From Siphonodentalium dalli (lineage: Eukaryota > Mollusca > Scaphopoda > Gadilida > Siphonodentaliidae), in NCBI GenBank assembly GCA_032622095.1, contig CP136064.1, positions 146,696,864-146,760,863 on the forward strand: a stretch of DNA of 64,000 nt. The letters are read 5' to 3'. The stretch's first letter is position 1. The number at the start of each line of letters is the position of its first letter. The notes beneath the pieces were generated by a model. That model did not search any database. It saw only the letters and a program-made list of their open reading frames with translations, and was not told where the DNA came from. Both the position numbers and the translations under genes were made by a program. Shown here piece by piece: positions 11,934-24,012 of the stretch.

Positions 11934-12950
11934 AGTTTTTCAAAAACTCGACTTATGGTTTGGCGAGGGACGGTTGGCGGGCGGGCGGCGGGCAGGCGTA
12001 CCTAAAGAATGCCTTATAACTTTGACATTTGTGAACGGATTCCAAAAAATTTTGGTATGGCAGTTTCTCCCAATGACTATTTACTGCCTGTAGAAAATGG
12101 GTCACGTCCGAACTTTTTTACAAGAGTTATCCATCTTAGATGGTTTTTAGTTAAGTTTTTCACCGATAGCGTGATAACTCACGCAAATATTAACCAATTT
12201 CAACAATATTTGGTATATGAGACTCTTGCAACAATATCTCAAACGAGTTCGAAAACCAGGTTTGTCCAAATTATTTTCGCGGAGTTATGGGCCTTAGTTT
12301 GTCTATTTTTAGCAATTTTATCACCGATAGCGCGATAACTCAATGAAATATTAACTGCATGATTACAACAATAATTGGTATATGAGTCTGCTGCAACAAT
12401 ATCTCGGACGAGTTCGAAAACCAGGTTTGTCCAAATGTTTTTCGCGGAGTTATGGGTCTTAGTTTGTCTATTTTTAGCAATGTTATCACCGTTAGCGTGA
12501 TAACTCGATGAAATATTAACCGATCTAAACAATATTTGGTGTATGAGTGTCCTGCAACAATATCTCGGACGAGTTCGAAAACCAGGTTTGTCCAAATGTT
12601 TTTCGCGGAGTTATGGGTCTTAGTTTGTCTATTTTTAGCAATTGTATCACCATTAGCGCGATAACTCGATGAAATATTAATCGATTTAAACAATATTTGG
12701 TATATGAGTCTCTTGCAACAATATCTCGGACGAGATCGAAAACTTGGTTTGTCCAAATTTTTTTCGCGGAGTTATGGGTCTTAGTTTGTCTATTTTTAGC
12801 AATGTTATCACCGTTAGCGTGATAACTCAATGAAATATTAACCGATTTAAACAATGTTTGGTATATGAGTCTCTTGCAACAATATCTCGGACGATTTCAA
12901 AAAACCTGGTTTGTCCGAAAAACAATTCCGGAGTTATGGGTCTTAGTTTA
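11934..12950. repeat. Satellite-bearing element, left part (~162 bp tandem units)
   Basis: Begins gtcgagtttttcaaaaactcgac, a small palindrome, then carries about five tandem copies of a ~162 bp unit marked by gataactc(a/g)atgaaatatta, gttcgaaaaccaggtttgtc and cgcggagttatgggtcttag. The element resumes at 15746-15955 and ends with aaaaaactcgac. Long minus-strand frames here arise only because the unit length keeps a frame open. Confidence 0.75.
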
Positions 12951-13652
12951 ACCCTTATATTTTCTAAGTGTACACTTTCATTGTAAGTGTAGTTCAGGTA
13001 TACACTTATAGTACACTTGTAGCTTTTGTTTTTTTAATTCAGTACACTTGTACCACACTCACTTTTTTCGAGATGTACACTTATTTCGTAAGTGTAGTGT
13101 AAGTGTTGTAATAAGTGTACACTTGCTCTACACTTTTGAGACTTTGAAAATCTTTGGGCATGCTGCCCACACTTACAGCTACACTTATGGTACTTTGAAA
13201 AGTTCTATCTACACTTATGACACACTGATGATACTTATACTTTTAAAATGTTTTGGGAACACTGCCCCACACTTAAAGGTACACTTATGGAACTTTGGAA
13301 AAATTTATCAACACTTATACCACACTTATCAAACTTTGATATGGATATAATGTTCAGGAATACTGCTCAGAGCCTCGCACATTTGTACTATATAATTGCC
13401 GTCTTATATTAAATATGAACTTTTTCAATTTTGAAATTACCGGTATTTCGTTTTTCTGTTATTTATATTCCGATAGTAATAAATTTTATGAATCTTTTGT
13501 GCTAAAATAAAGATATATGAGTACATGTATGTATATCTACAATTTATTAACTGCAAAATGTTTGTCATAGAAACAATGAAAATTGGTCGCTATCACGTAT
13601 ATTGAAATTGGCGTATATGATTATGAAAGCTTCAATGATTGTGTTTCCAAAC

Positions 13653-13769
13653 CACAGAAGTTGGAATCACTGACTGTTATGCTATTTTTTTAGATTTTTT
13701 TGGAGTATACCTAGAACTCTAAAAAAATCTAAAAAAATAGCATAACAGTCAGTGATTCCAACTTCTGTG
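13653..13769. mobile_element. 117 bp hairpin MITE with 8 bp target duplication
   Basis: Two 53 bp arms (13653-13705 and 13717-13769) are perfect inverted copies except for one mismatch, around an 11 nt loop. Ends are cacagaag/cttctgtg. It is flanked by ttccaaac at 13645-13652 and 13770-13777, an 8 bp target duplication typical of hAT elements. If transcribed it would fold into a long near-perfect hairpin. Confidence 0.9.
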
Positions 13770-14415
13770 TTCCAAACACACCTGCAGTCAAAAAATGGCC
13801 ATTACGAATATAGAAATGTTGTATGATAGTAGTTTGACGACGCAGATCAGAATTAAGTATAATAAAAATTGTTTCTAAACCCGTAATTTTGACGTGCAAT
13901 ACTCCCAAATAGAATTATTTTTATCGGGGTTTTTTTATGGCAAAACTTCGATAGTTAGCGTAATTAAGTGACAATAAAATAATGATGAACAGATAAAAAT
14001 TGTTTTTAACATTCTCGGAGAAGAACGTATATCACTATATGTACCTGCTATCTGTTTTTAATTTAACATAAAATGTATCAAAAATAACAAATTTAACTGT
14101 ATATACGTGTGATTATCGACCCACTGTAAATCTCCCAAAGTAAATGCTTGCGGCTTTATGCCCACGTGTTCGTGTATGGGGAATTTAATCCCATCTCGTT
14201 GTATGTAAACATTGTCCTCTGATGTCATCATTGTATTGGGAAATCCCTGTCAAAATCAAGTGATATCCTAGAACTGAGCATACGATTGGCTAAAAGCTAA
14301 CACGTGACTGTGACGGTGACTACATGCGCATGCGCAGACCATATTCCGGTCATTCGGCGGTCAAGAAATCAAATTTCATCTGCATTTTATTTGACAACAG
14401 CTTTCATTTACGAAA

Positions 14416-15042
14416 ATGACGGCGAGAAAAGCCAAAACAATTCAACAATTTTGCAAAAAGAAGAAAGGAACTAAACACACTAGAGATAGAACAGGTGGTA
14501 GGAGGCTGAATTCGACAAATAATTACGCAAATAGGCGAAGTTTGTTCCCAATTCCACCGGTGATCCTCCAATGACACGATGACATTGAGAAATTAAATGT
14601 CAACAGTAAAGTCACTGGATGCATACAGATTATAACCGATGGAAACGTGCGCTAAATTCAGATATACAACATACATTTATTTACAAGTGATAATTCTCAA
14701 TCGGAGAGTGATGGCTGTCGTCCAGCTGATTCAGTGATTGATCTCTCGCATGTTTCATTGTTGCCCAATGTTGGCAAGACTCGCCAAGAGGACTGATCAC
14801 GGATTCAATTTCAATCATCTTGACGTCTTGTCCAAATGCTTGTGATACCGGACAAAACTAATTTTGGTGGAGGGGTAGACTGGGCACACAGAGCACATTG
14901 GAATTTGGATCATCTCAGAGACAATGTGACATCAGAAGAAGAAAAAAATGACTCACAAGTTACAGCTTTTTTGGCAAAAAAAAAACTGGAATCGGTCACC
15001 GTCATGCCAACGTTTGCAAATTTCTTTCACTCTCAGTGCTAA
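14416..15042 (+). other. Short open frames of unknown origin in the inner element
   Basis: A 52-codon frame starts at an ATG at 14416 (begins MTARKAKTIQQF, lysine-rich) and stops at 14574; a 68-codon frame lies at 14836-15042. The region is less AT-rich than its surroundings and has protein-like composition, but no motif is recognised and stops separate the pieces. It could be the remains of a gene fragment captured by the surrounding element, or chance. No function is proposed. Confidence 0.25.
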
Positions 15043-15745
15043 ACTAAACATCCCACAGCAGGCACTGCATGCTTTAACTGGGACATGGTACTGAATATGA
15101 CATGGACATCATGACATAAGTGGAGTAAAGACTAACGAGAAGAGACAAGCTTGAAGATACTTCAGCTCATTCAAACTTCGCATATCAGCACCAGATTTAT
15201 GAAATATATTTATTGACGCCAAGGAACCTAATCGATAGATGATTTATATATTAAAACATTATTAATATAATATAATAAAGTATTTTATCAGTCTAAATCA
15301 TTGTGAATGTGATTCCCTTGATTAATGCATCAATTGCCATCATTGATAGTTAAATTTAATATGTGCATGCCCATCTATGATATACACTTATTTTACTAAT
15401 ACATGTACATGTACTATACACTTATATAATACACTTGCATCACAATCACCATTGTACACTTACAATACACTTACCGTACAACCCCATTCAGAACTTACAC
15501 TTATAAAACACTTGCAATTATTATACACTTATACCACACTTTAGAATCATACACTTATATGACACTTACCTCATTTACATAGTTGGAACGTACACTTACT
15601 GTACACTTATGTAACACTTGCACTACACTTACTGCCACTGTTGGACTTGTACACTTGGTTGTAAGTGCACACTTAGAGGAAAAAATTTCCTACACTTATG
15701 CAACACTTATTTGACACTTATAACACACTTGGGAAATGTAAGGGA

Positions 15746-15955
15746 ATTGTCTATTTTAATAACAATTTTATCACAATTAGTGCGATAACTCAATGAAATA
15801 TTAACAGATTCAATTGATATTTGGTATATAGGTCTATTGCAATAATATATCACTGTCCGACTTTTTTTCCCCGAAGTTGTGCACCTTATTGGCAGAAGTT
15901 TGGATGGACTGCCAAAAAACTCGACAAAAGCATCTTAGATGCGTACCCCTTGTTT
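15746..15955. repeat. Satellite-bearing element, right part
   Basis: Continues the 162 bp unit interrupted at 12950 (tgtctatttta, gcgataactcaatgaaatat, tttggtatatagg) and ends with ccaaaaaactcgac, the complement of the element's first bases near 11934. Confidence 0.7.
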
Positions 15956-17796
15956 ATTTTAGATGGGTGTCTACTTGTCTGGTCAATGAGTATTTAGTAT
16001 AGAGAGGGTTAATACACACATGGGAATGATGAGATTAGTGGTAGTGATAAAAAGTGAATGTGTAACTTGAGCAAACCCACATACTCATTAGTTTGTCATT
16101 CCTATCTAAGTCCTTGTGGACTGTTATTGGTCTTCAGTCATAAAGATCACCATAAATTCCCAGGAATACAAAATGTATTCTGAAGGCCATTTAAAGTTTT
16201 AAAGAGATGTCAAGATTTATAGAAAGCATACAGGTATCTTGGTGGCCCACACATAAACTCAAGCTGTCAACTTCTCAGTTTTCAACTTGGATGTAGTTAA
16301 AAGTAATTAAAGCCAGAGATATCTATAGTTGGTGTGTCCTATGCATCTTTAATCAGTGAAATGTGGTTAGATAATTTGTTACTGATAAGCAGAAACAGCT
16401 GTGGCTGTGAAAATAAAAATAAAAATTATATTTGATTTTTATTTCCTTGTCAGGCCACAGAAAACAGGGTCAGCCGATCCGTAAAGCAGTAAAATAAAAA
16501 AGTTTGGCCTTATGTGGGGAAAGTACATGATGGATAGGTTGAAAGCCATTAATTCTTTCACTACACTTATGTATAAACTTGTAAGGATTTGCTCAGGAAG
16601 ACCCTTAACATTGTGTGTTATATATGTATATCTCCATGCATACAATACTTTATGTTTAGTAGGACATGTTCTATTGTTCACATCCCTATAAATTTATATT
16701 ATTGTTTTGGGTCTTTCCCCATATAATATTGTATGAAAACGGTTTCCTAATTCAAAAATATGTATGTTATTTGGGCTACCATGCATCTCCATATAAACAA
16801 CGGTACCTCCGATGGCCATGTAAAACAAAATAACCTAGCCACGATAGTGTGCGGATTTCAACAATGCAATGTGTAAAACTGTTTACTGTCCGATATTAAC
16901 TCCATCATCAAACACATTCATTCAAAGGGCATTTGTTCAGCGGTTTACATGCGATGTATGTGTTAAGCATGATTGTTAATAATATTATTATCTGGGACCC
17001 AGCCGCCCTTTAATACACACATGCAAATACATGGATGTTTCAATACCAATGGATATATACATATTATCAGGGGCTCCAACTCCCGTGCGGCATACATATA
17101 TTTATGTATAAAATAATCAATATGAAACCATAGATTATACCCCATTTTTATAGTGGAGCATGCGCTTTGTTATTGATCTGTACGACCGTCCATCCACTCG
17201 GTTTTGGTTTATGTGTGGTGGCTTTAAATATATTATCAACTGATAAACTTTTATTTAGTATTTGAGTTTTCTAACACAAGTACAGGTCGGGACCGTGTGT
17301 TCGGTGACCGCTGGCCAATTTCCGCTACGTATTAGGGCCCTTCCTCCCATTTTCGTCCCCAGCATGTTTTGTATGTCCAAGCTATTTGACATAAATTATT
17401 GATCCGGGGTGCAGGTTGGGTTCGAGTTTGGGGTCCACCCGAGGGGTTTATTAACACATGTGTTATAACATCGGGATTATTAATTTTGGGTCAATATATC
17501 ACACCCCATATAAAGAGCGTTTAATTTATTAGTTTCTTTTTACACGGGAATATGATAAAGATCAGTTAACCCAAGGAAGTCTAGACGTATATTCTATGCC
17601 TTTGTTACTCTTATCCTGACATTTTGTAAACTGCCGCAAGGTAGACTGCTCTGGACATCATTAGTGAAGTTTCCACTACCGAAGTCCAAGACAGGGGTGC
17701 CTCTATTGTGTGGGCCGGGATGCGAGCATCCACCTGCTCATATATTATGGGTATCACAAAACCAACAAAAAACTAAAAAAATCGTCATACTTGCAG
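15956..17796. other. Intron sequence, no recognised feature
   Basis: AT-rich sequence upstream of the second exon. Small open frames only. No repeat boundaries, splice-flanked exon or RNA gene could be supported. Confidence 0.35.
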
Positions 17797-17892
17797 GTTC
17801 AAGTAACTTATTCTCTGAAGGATGGTAGCAAGTACCTCAGGATTATTACAGCAATGAATGAAGTTACAAAAGACAGAGCCAAAATGGAAGAG
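17797..17892 (+). CDS. Host gene internal exon B, possible CPRas1/vWA-like protein
   Basis: A 96 nt (32-codon) phase-0 exon bounded by acceptor catacttgcag and donor gag/gtatgt. It encodes VQVTYSLKDGSKYLRIITAM followed by a charged helix ending in KMEE. The pattern VQVTY-x(4)-DG-x-KYLRIIT resembles the beta-sandwich segment (QVTY...CLRV) of Sec23/24-like and CPRas1-like proteins. It joins in frame to 6179 and to 51578. The neighbouring downstream intron is 33.7 kb and contains the LTR retrotransposon. Confidence 0.65.
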
Positions 17893-18429
17893 GTATGTAT
17901 CTATAGTCTGGCAGCCAAACTGGGATGATTTTTGGCCAATTGTTTTTTTTTTTTTTTATGGATTCTGGTGAACTGCATGGGGTGTCTGTCTTAACAATTT
18001 CCCAGCTGACCCACAGGTAGCCATGAGGAATTTGTGTAAAACCAAGATGGGATGGCAGTCAAAATTGCTTTCGCACTAGCACTCTGATTATGTTTTTAGG
18101 ATCTCGGTATGTTATTTCTTCCAAATTTGTATGATACTTTGAAAGATTATGTCAAGGTGGCAGCTTGAAATCACGAAAAATTTTGTTTTTACTTATTTAA
18201 TTCCCAACAAAAAACCTCAGTACCAGTACTAATGGCCAGAAATGGGTATTTGTCAAACTAATGGTTCACTCCAACAAACAAAAATACCGATTAAATCGGT
18301 AACCCTGGATGGTGTCTCGAACGGGAAACAACAAAGTATGTAAATAGGATGAAAGAATATATGGTGACCCCTAATTCTACCTCCTGCAACAAAGTATACT
18401 GGAATCAGCTTGTCTGTCATCCGTCTCAG

Positions 18430-18870
18430 TCGTTTTTTGATCAATTTCCGTGAAACTTGGCACAGACATCAACCACCATGGGAACCTGTGCACCTGCGAT
18501 TATGACGTCTTTCGGACTTTTTTTGGAGGAGTTATCCCCCCTTTTTCGCAACATTTATAATTTTGTCCGAGCTTTTATTCCTACATTTTCAGGTAAATTT
18601 TTTTAACTTGGCACAGATATTTAGTACCATGGGAACCTGTGCACCTGTGATTATGATGTCTGTCCAACATTTTTGGTGGAGTTATCTCCCTTTTTTTACT
18701 TAGAAATTTTTTTGCAACATGCAAAATTTTGTCCGAGCTTTTATTCCTACATTTTTAGGTCAATGTTTTTTAATCTTGGCACTGATATTAGGTACCATGG
18801 GAGCCTGTGCGCCTGCGATTATGATGTCTGTCCGACTCATTTTTGTGGAGTTATTCCCCTTTTTCAACTT
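18430..18870. repeat. Three tandem copies of a ~145 bp repeat
   Basis: Marked by ccatgggaacctgtgcacct, attatgatgtctgtcc and gagttat(c/t)(c/t)ccctttttt, three times with moderate divergence. Of the same style as the repeats at 21690-21950 and 51040-51500. Confidence 0.7.
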
Positions 18871-18879
18871 AGGGACCGT

Positions 18880-19085
18880 GTCGAAATGCAAAAACCGATA
18901 CCGACTGATAACCGATTGTAATAAATCCATCGGTCATTCTATCGGTTATTCTCTGTTCCATCGGTCATCCTATCGGTTCCATCGGTCGTTCCATCAGTTA
19001 TTCATCGCCGACTGATACTACGACGTCGCCAAAAAACTACGACGTCGCGACTGATACTACAACGTCGCCAAAAAAAAGAAGACAG
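18880..19085. repeat. Short atcggt and acgacgtcgc repeats
   Basis: Clustered copies of (c)atcggt(c/t)atcc-like words (18910-18995) followed by three copies of actacgacgtcgcc-like words (19017-19065). They follow directly on the 145 bp repeat array and look like part of the same element. Confidence 0.5.
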
Positions 19086-21675
19086 GTGTCAGTCGTGCAC
19101 ATAATCGCATGCGTAGGCCTACCTTGAAATCTATATATGTTTATAAAGTCAATTAGAATGACTATCGCGCTGAGCATAATATATATATAATGGGGAAAAA
19201 GGCACCTTTATTCCCAATTTTCAACCACTAAATTCCCAATTGCAGGCAGGTATATACATGTAACACCATCGGGTTTATTGAATAATTATTAAAGTTTGAC
19301 AGTTATTATAGTAAATACGTCACTCGCTTTGAGAGGAAATTTCCAAAAATGAAAATAGCAGGGCGAGCCAGGTGTTTACCTCCCCGCATTCATTTGAAAT
19401 TGGCCGCATCCGACTTGTAAGTATTCATTACTTTCGCGCACGCGATTGCTAGGATTATCTCATTATAGGGGGGACGCACCATGTTCTTCCAGAATACACA
19501 TTTTCCCTCCCCGCATGCCTTTAAAAATTGATCCATTGGTTTCCGATTAAGCGTGTATCCATGACGTTTGTGCACGTTTTCGTCAGGATTATCTCATTAT
19601 TATAGGGGGACGCACCGCAATACACATCTTTTACTGTGCCAGTGTGGGGTTCCTTTTAGGCACAAGATATTTTCGTTTTAATTATCTCAATCAAACACTC
19701 AATACTGCCATAATCCAACAATTTTATTTTAGAGGTTTTATAAAATATATGGATCATTGAAAGTGTAATAAAATGTTACTTTATAGTTGGGAAGCTCCCC
19801 ACCCGGAAATTTCCCCATCCTGCTAATAAAATGCAGACATCAAAGAATGTTTTGACTGATCAGTGAAGCCTGGTCAGTGAGGCCATCTCAAGCGATGTCA
19901 ACTCAGCCAATGTAATGTTTTGACAGACATGAAAGCATGTTCTGACAAACATGAAAGAGTGTTTTGACAATAGTTTGGGACATCAACGCAGTTGAAACAA
20001 TGTTGTCACAATTATGATCACAGTATGAATTCTAGTGAGCACTTGAACTCTAGACAGCTATATATAAACCTTAGCAAAGTTATCATGGAATCATATGGAG
20101 AATCTGTCCTTCAGCAGTGCATGAGGCAGCAGAAAGAAGATTTTGAAAGAGCCATGAGATTGGTAGAACAGCTAAAACGACAACAACAACAACCATCTCC
20201 ACCAACATCGACAGAAAAACCCCACAAAAAGAAAAGAAAAAAGAAAAGATAATCAACATCTTTAATTGCTTGTGCTTTTTTTCTTTTTTTGGTGTTTCTG
20301 ATTAAAGGCATAAAATGAGGGGTTAGGGAAAGGGTCACTCGACCCTTTCGAAGATCCCGGGGTTAGCCCCCCCCCCCCCCCCAAATCACATTCCCAAAAA
20401 TGGAATCATATCTTCAATCATGGAACTGAAGAACAATCGTGGTGGTGACAAATTATGTTTCGAAGGTCATACTTATACCAAAATGAAAGTCAACAAATCG
20501 TCAATCAGATGGGAGTGTTCTCAGTGACGAGCTCTCACGTGCAAGGGGTGTGTCACAATCGATGACGAGGTAAGGGAGCATGTCAAAACCTCTTTCGCAT
20601 ATGCGAAAATATTGTCGATAATGTTGAAAAAGTTTTGACGTAAATGTGCAAAAACGAAATGTCGGAAATGACGAAAAATAATGTAATAACGTCGAAAGCG
20701 ACTGGCCATAAAAGTGGGATAACGTCGAAACCACAACATACCAAAATTTCCGTATAATGTCGAAACTTTCGACAACGCGAAAGTCGCGACGTCGAAACAT
20801 TGATCGATATTCGCAAACGACGAAAAGTTGACGAAAAGTTAAAACATCGATACGATGTTGTCGCACTTTGTAAATTCGTGCATTTATTTTTGCCTTCTGC
20901 GTAATCAGATGCCAGCTGAATTTTGATTGGCTGAATTGTGTGAAGGAAAATAAAGTTTTCATCCAAAGGCCATACAAACAACTCTATGCGGTTAACACAC
21001 AAGTACAATGACTTGACAGTTCGACTGTTTTGATAGCTATGAGTTCGCACGAGTCCTAATTAAACAATAGTCAACCCATTCCAAATGTGTGAAGGGGTGA
21101 CATTTAGCAAAAGGCTATACAAACATATAGGCCTATTGACATATAATGACGTATACCGGTCCTCACAACTATGCGTGGACTGTGCGACAGTTTTGTTGTT
21201 GTTGTCATGATGTCTTCTCAATTAGTGAACAATGGTTTAACTCGTTGGACAAAACCAACACATCTGATATATGAAATTCCAAAATGAAGTGATTTGATGT
21301 CATAATATCAGTTCGATCATGGCTAGAAACAGTGATGAAATCGAATAGATCTATCGTTAACGGACATATACGCAGTTGGGAAAATATTAGACCAGCAGTT
21401 TACACAGGTCGACAGTACGAAGAAGTTAGGGTTTTCACAACCCCAGGTATCACACATCTAACAGAAAAAAGATGAAATCACACAGAAATTTGAAACCAGC
21501 TGCTCCCACCCACAACGGGAGCGACAACCGTCCATCCAGCATTTGAAGCAATAGGCCCGATATAGAACAAGCCCTCATCACATTGTATCAACGCTAGACA
21601 TATATATATAGAGAGAGAGCCATACCCCCTAAGTTCATTGTTTTATAATGGTATGTATATCATTATCCATGTTTT
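19086..21675. other. Mostly unrecognised intron sequence
   Basis: Contains two near-identical phrases (aggattatctcattat followed by aggggggacgcacc) at ~19450 and ~19586, a 17 nt C run near 20370, and a cgtcgaaa-rich stretch at 20640-20800. Apart from the small open frame at 19992-20252 no coding feature is supported. Confidence 0.35.
19992..20252 (+). CDS. Small open frame, glutamine-rich helix with basic tail
   Basis: An 86-codon frame from ATG to TAA. The C-terminal half reads as a coiled-coil-like segment (QQCMRQQKEDFERAMRLVEQ), a poly-Q/Pro linker and a strongly basic end (KKKRKKKR). No family is recognised and no splice sites frame it. It may be a real small gene, a transposon ORF fragment or a fortuitous frame in simple sequence. 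Confidence 0.25.
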   Translation: MKQCCHNYDHSMNSSEHLNSRQLYINLSKVIMESYGESVLQQCMRQQKEDFERAMRLVEQLKRQQQQPSPPTSTEKPHKKKRKKKR

Positions 21676-21950
21676 TGTCCCCCGAAAAAAAAAATTCGGG
21701 GGACTATTAAAATAGCCGGTGTCCATCCGTGTGTCGAGCTGTGTGTCCGTGCGTCCGGAAATGGTTTCCGGAAGATAACTTTAGTTTCGGTTATTAGATC
21801 AAAAGCAAATTTCATAGGTGAGTCTATCAGACCAAAATAAAGGTCAAGTTCGAATATGGGTTTGCTCCGCCCATTTTTGCGAGAGTTATGGCCCTTTTTT
21901 GACTTAGAAAACCCCTGAAAGTTGGTTTCCAGATTAGATACTGTATTTCG
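21676..21950 (+). repeat. Terminal portion of an abundant-type repeat starting with a cccccga hairpin
   Basis: Opens with the hairpin cccccgaaaaaaaaaattcggggg followed by ggtgtccatccgtgtgtc and later gagttatggcccttttttga. The gagttatggccc phrase is related to gagttat-ccc at 18530-18860. It is the 5' end of a repeat of a kind common in mollusc-like genomes (impression from style, not a search). Confidence 0.45.
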
Positions 21951-22042
21951 ACTAGTCGACTGTGGAAGTTAGAGTCGATTACCCGAAAAACCAGCGTCGA
22001 CGATTATTTGTCGACTAATCGTTTGAACACTAGTGCTTAGCC

Positions 22043-22807
22043 TTAACCCTTTGAACCCGAGATACCGGAATACCGGTCCGATCCTTATATTCCTATATCC
22101 CGGGAGACCGTAATACCGGTCCGAAAATCAGACGATATTTGACACGAAATTACAGCTCAATAAACGCACATATCAACTAGAATTGTACTTCTACTTTGCA
22201 CACACGTGTCACATGTTTACCCATGTGACTTTGATCGACAAACTGACGACAGAGGGTTTGTTTCTTCGCGCATGCGCAGAGGCCTATTTCGAAAAAAAAA
22301 ACGCTTTTTATCGTCGGAAAACGGGAAGTATTTCGTTAGAAATTTCGTGATCAAAGCCCAAATTAACTAGAATAGTGCTTCTATACTTTGCGCGAATGAG
22401 TCACATCTTCATACCTCTGATATATTAGCAGCCAAATTGGAAACAGGGGGTCTGTTTCTTCGCGCAAGCACACGGGTGCATTTTGAGAAACGCCTTCTAT
22501 TGTAGACAAAGTGTAAGAATTTCGTTATAAATATATAGCGCGACCAAAGGAAGCCGCAATATATCTATATACATGTACATGTATATTGAACGTGGAATAG
22601 ACTGTCTCTTTGGAATACATTGTGACATATTTCACCGCACACTTGTTCAGTTAGCATAGTAGATTGCCGTATAGTTGAGCATGTATACATGTATATATAC
22701 GTCCCAATTAAGAGCTTTATGGGTTACGTCGTCGGAACACTATATAACGTCAGGCGCCTCGGGTTGGGGTCATTTAACGTTCAGGACGTCAGGGTTCAAA
22801 GGGTTAA
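22043..22807. mobile_element. TTAA-flanked (piggyBac-like) MITE, ccctttgaaccc family
   Basis: TTAA at 22043-22046 and 22804-22807 bracket inverted ends ccctttgaaccc/gggttcaaaggg. TTAA target choice is the hallmark of piggyBac. Interior has repeated ataccggtccga words. A longer relative with the same ends is at 56131-57070. Confidence 0.75.
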
Positions 22808-22992
22808 GCACAAAATTTATTTGAGTATAAGCGCAAATATTTGTGCTTAAGCGTAATTATATTATTTGCGCTTAAGCACAAATATTTGTGCTTAAATTCA
22901 AATAAGTGAGCTTAAGCACAAATAATTGTGCATAAGCACAAATAATTGCGATTAAGCGCAAATAATTATTATAAGTGAATTTGGCCTCCCAT
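22808..22992. repeat. Partial copy of the palindrome-array element
   Basis: Diverged tandem palindromes of the atttgcgcttaagcgcaaat type ending with gtgaatttggcctcccata, the same end as at 4283-5244. The left half is missing; it abuts the TTAA element directly. Confidence 0.7.
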
Positions 22993-23242
22993 AGCAATAA
23001 AGCTCCCTACCAAACCTGTTTTATAATGCCTAAAAATCTGTCAGTGAGATTCTGCCCCTTCAGTCAGGGAGATTTGGGTCTTGTCAGGGAGATTACAAAA
23101 TTGCAGCTAAAAAGTAACATTTTCACTATTTCTTCCTTTGAAAAATGGTGGGTAGTGATTTTAAAGTAGTTAAATGTAATTAATCTTCACTTTTCAAAGG
23201 ATGAATTCATGTAAATGCATATTTCTGATCACATTTGAATGT

Positions 23243-23450
23243 AAAGTAGACTTACACAAGTAGATGTTGTGCCGTATTCCCCGCAAGTCGTCGTAGAGAG
23301 TATCCGTCGATTGTCGTCACTGGCCGGCTGATGCTGATGGATTTGTATCGAGCAAAGCAGGTCGTAGTGATGGTTGGTCGGCGTGGTAATTATCTCTGCC
23401 GGTGTTTTCCCGCGCATGCGCACTTCAGCCGGACTTCCAAATCTACTACA
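23243..23450 (-). repeat. LTR, 3' copy with respect to the element
   Basis: 208 bp, indistinguishable by eye from 37530-37737. On the element strand it begins tgtagtagatttgg and ends gtctacttt; the last base is ambiguous by one because of the neighbouring t/a. No clear TATA box or aataaa signal is seen. It contains a palindromic gcgcatgcgc site. Confidence 0.95.
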
Positions 23451-23470
23451 CTCCTCCCCCTTTTCTCTTT
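23451..23470 (-). promoter_or_regulatory. Polypurine tract for plus-strand priming
   Basis: On the element strand this is 20 consecutive purines (aaagagaaaagggggaggag) immediately before the 3' LTR, where the polypurine tract is required. Confidence 0.9.
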
Positions 23471-24012
23471 CAGCTGCCTTCCCTGAAGGTGGGTAGATTT
23501 GGTGCTAGGTCCTTCCATGAAGGTCCCTGGTTGTGTCTCCTCATTGACGTCTTCCTGTACCTTCCTAGAAGGGTCATGTGATAAATAGTCCTTCAGTGAA
23601 GGTCCCCTGATTGCATCTCTTGATTGACTTCTTCGTATACCTTCCGGGAAGGTACCCGATGTCACCTCAGGTTGTATTAACTTTTTCTGTTGTTCTCTAC
23701 TGCTTTGCTCCTCTCCATGGATCAGACATCCGCAAACCATCTGGCCTGGCGACAAAGAGTCGGTCCCGCTTCTGGCTGCTAAATGTCTATGTAGAGGTCC
23801 AAAGGGTCGAGTGGATGTGTACCCATTCTGTCCGCTGTTCCGCTGACGTATGTTGTCTCAATCCTACTGAGAGGGATTTATCCCTCCACCCCGTCTTCCC
23901 TCCAACCAGTGATTTAATCGGTCCTGTTTTGGGTTCTCGGGAGTCTCTCAGCATAATGGGAAAACACAGTGATGGAACAGCGGCGCCTCAGGCTAACTTC
24001 TTGGTCTTTATC
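23471..24012 (-). repeat. 3' untranslated region with five short palindromes
   Basis: Between the TatD frame and the LTR. It holds near-palindromes ccttccctgaagg (23477-23489), ccttccatgaagg (23511-23523), ccttcctagaagg (23560-23572), ccttcagtgaagg (23590-23602) and ccttccgggaagg (23640-23652): constant arms, variable three-base centre. No supported coding sequence. Confidence 0.8.

Larger units (their letters stand above)
12951..15745. mobile_element. Element inserted in the 162 bp satellite, with acacttat arrays
   Basis: The left end acccttatattttctaagtg and the right end cacttgggaaatgtaaggga are imperfect inverted copies (shared cccttaYatttYc and aagtgt). The satellite sentence cttagtttgtctattttt is cut exactly here, so the borders are fixed by the empty-site sequence, with at most a 2 bp (TT) duplication. 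Both ends carry degenerate tandem arrays of about 10-20 bp units built on tacacttat (12960-13330 and 15380-15735). The centre holds a hairpin MITE and unrecognised sequence with short open frames. Confidence 0.7.

Noticed and set aside
12239-12854. Overlapping 109-138 codon frames on the minus strand with recurring ISSSYHANGD words
   Set aside because: They are translations of the 162 bp satellite; the unit length keeps a frame open. No coding signal beyond the repeat.
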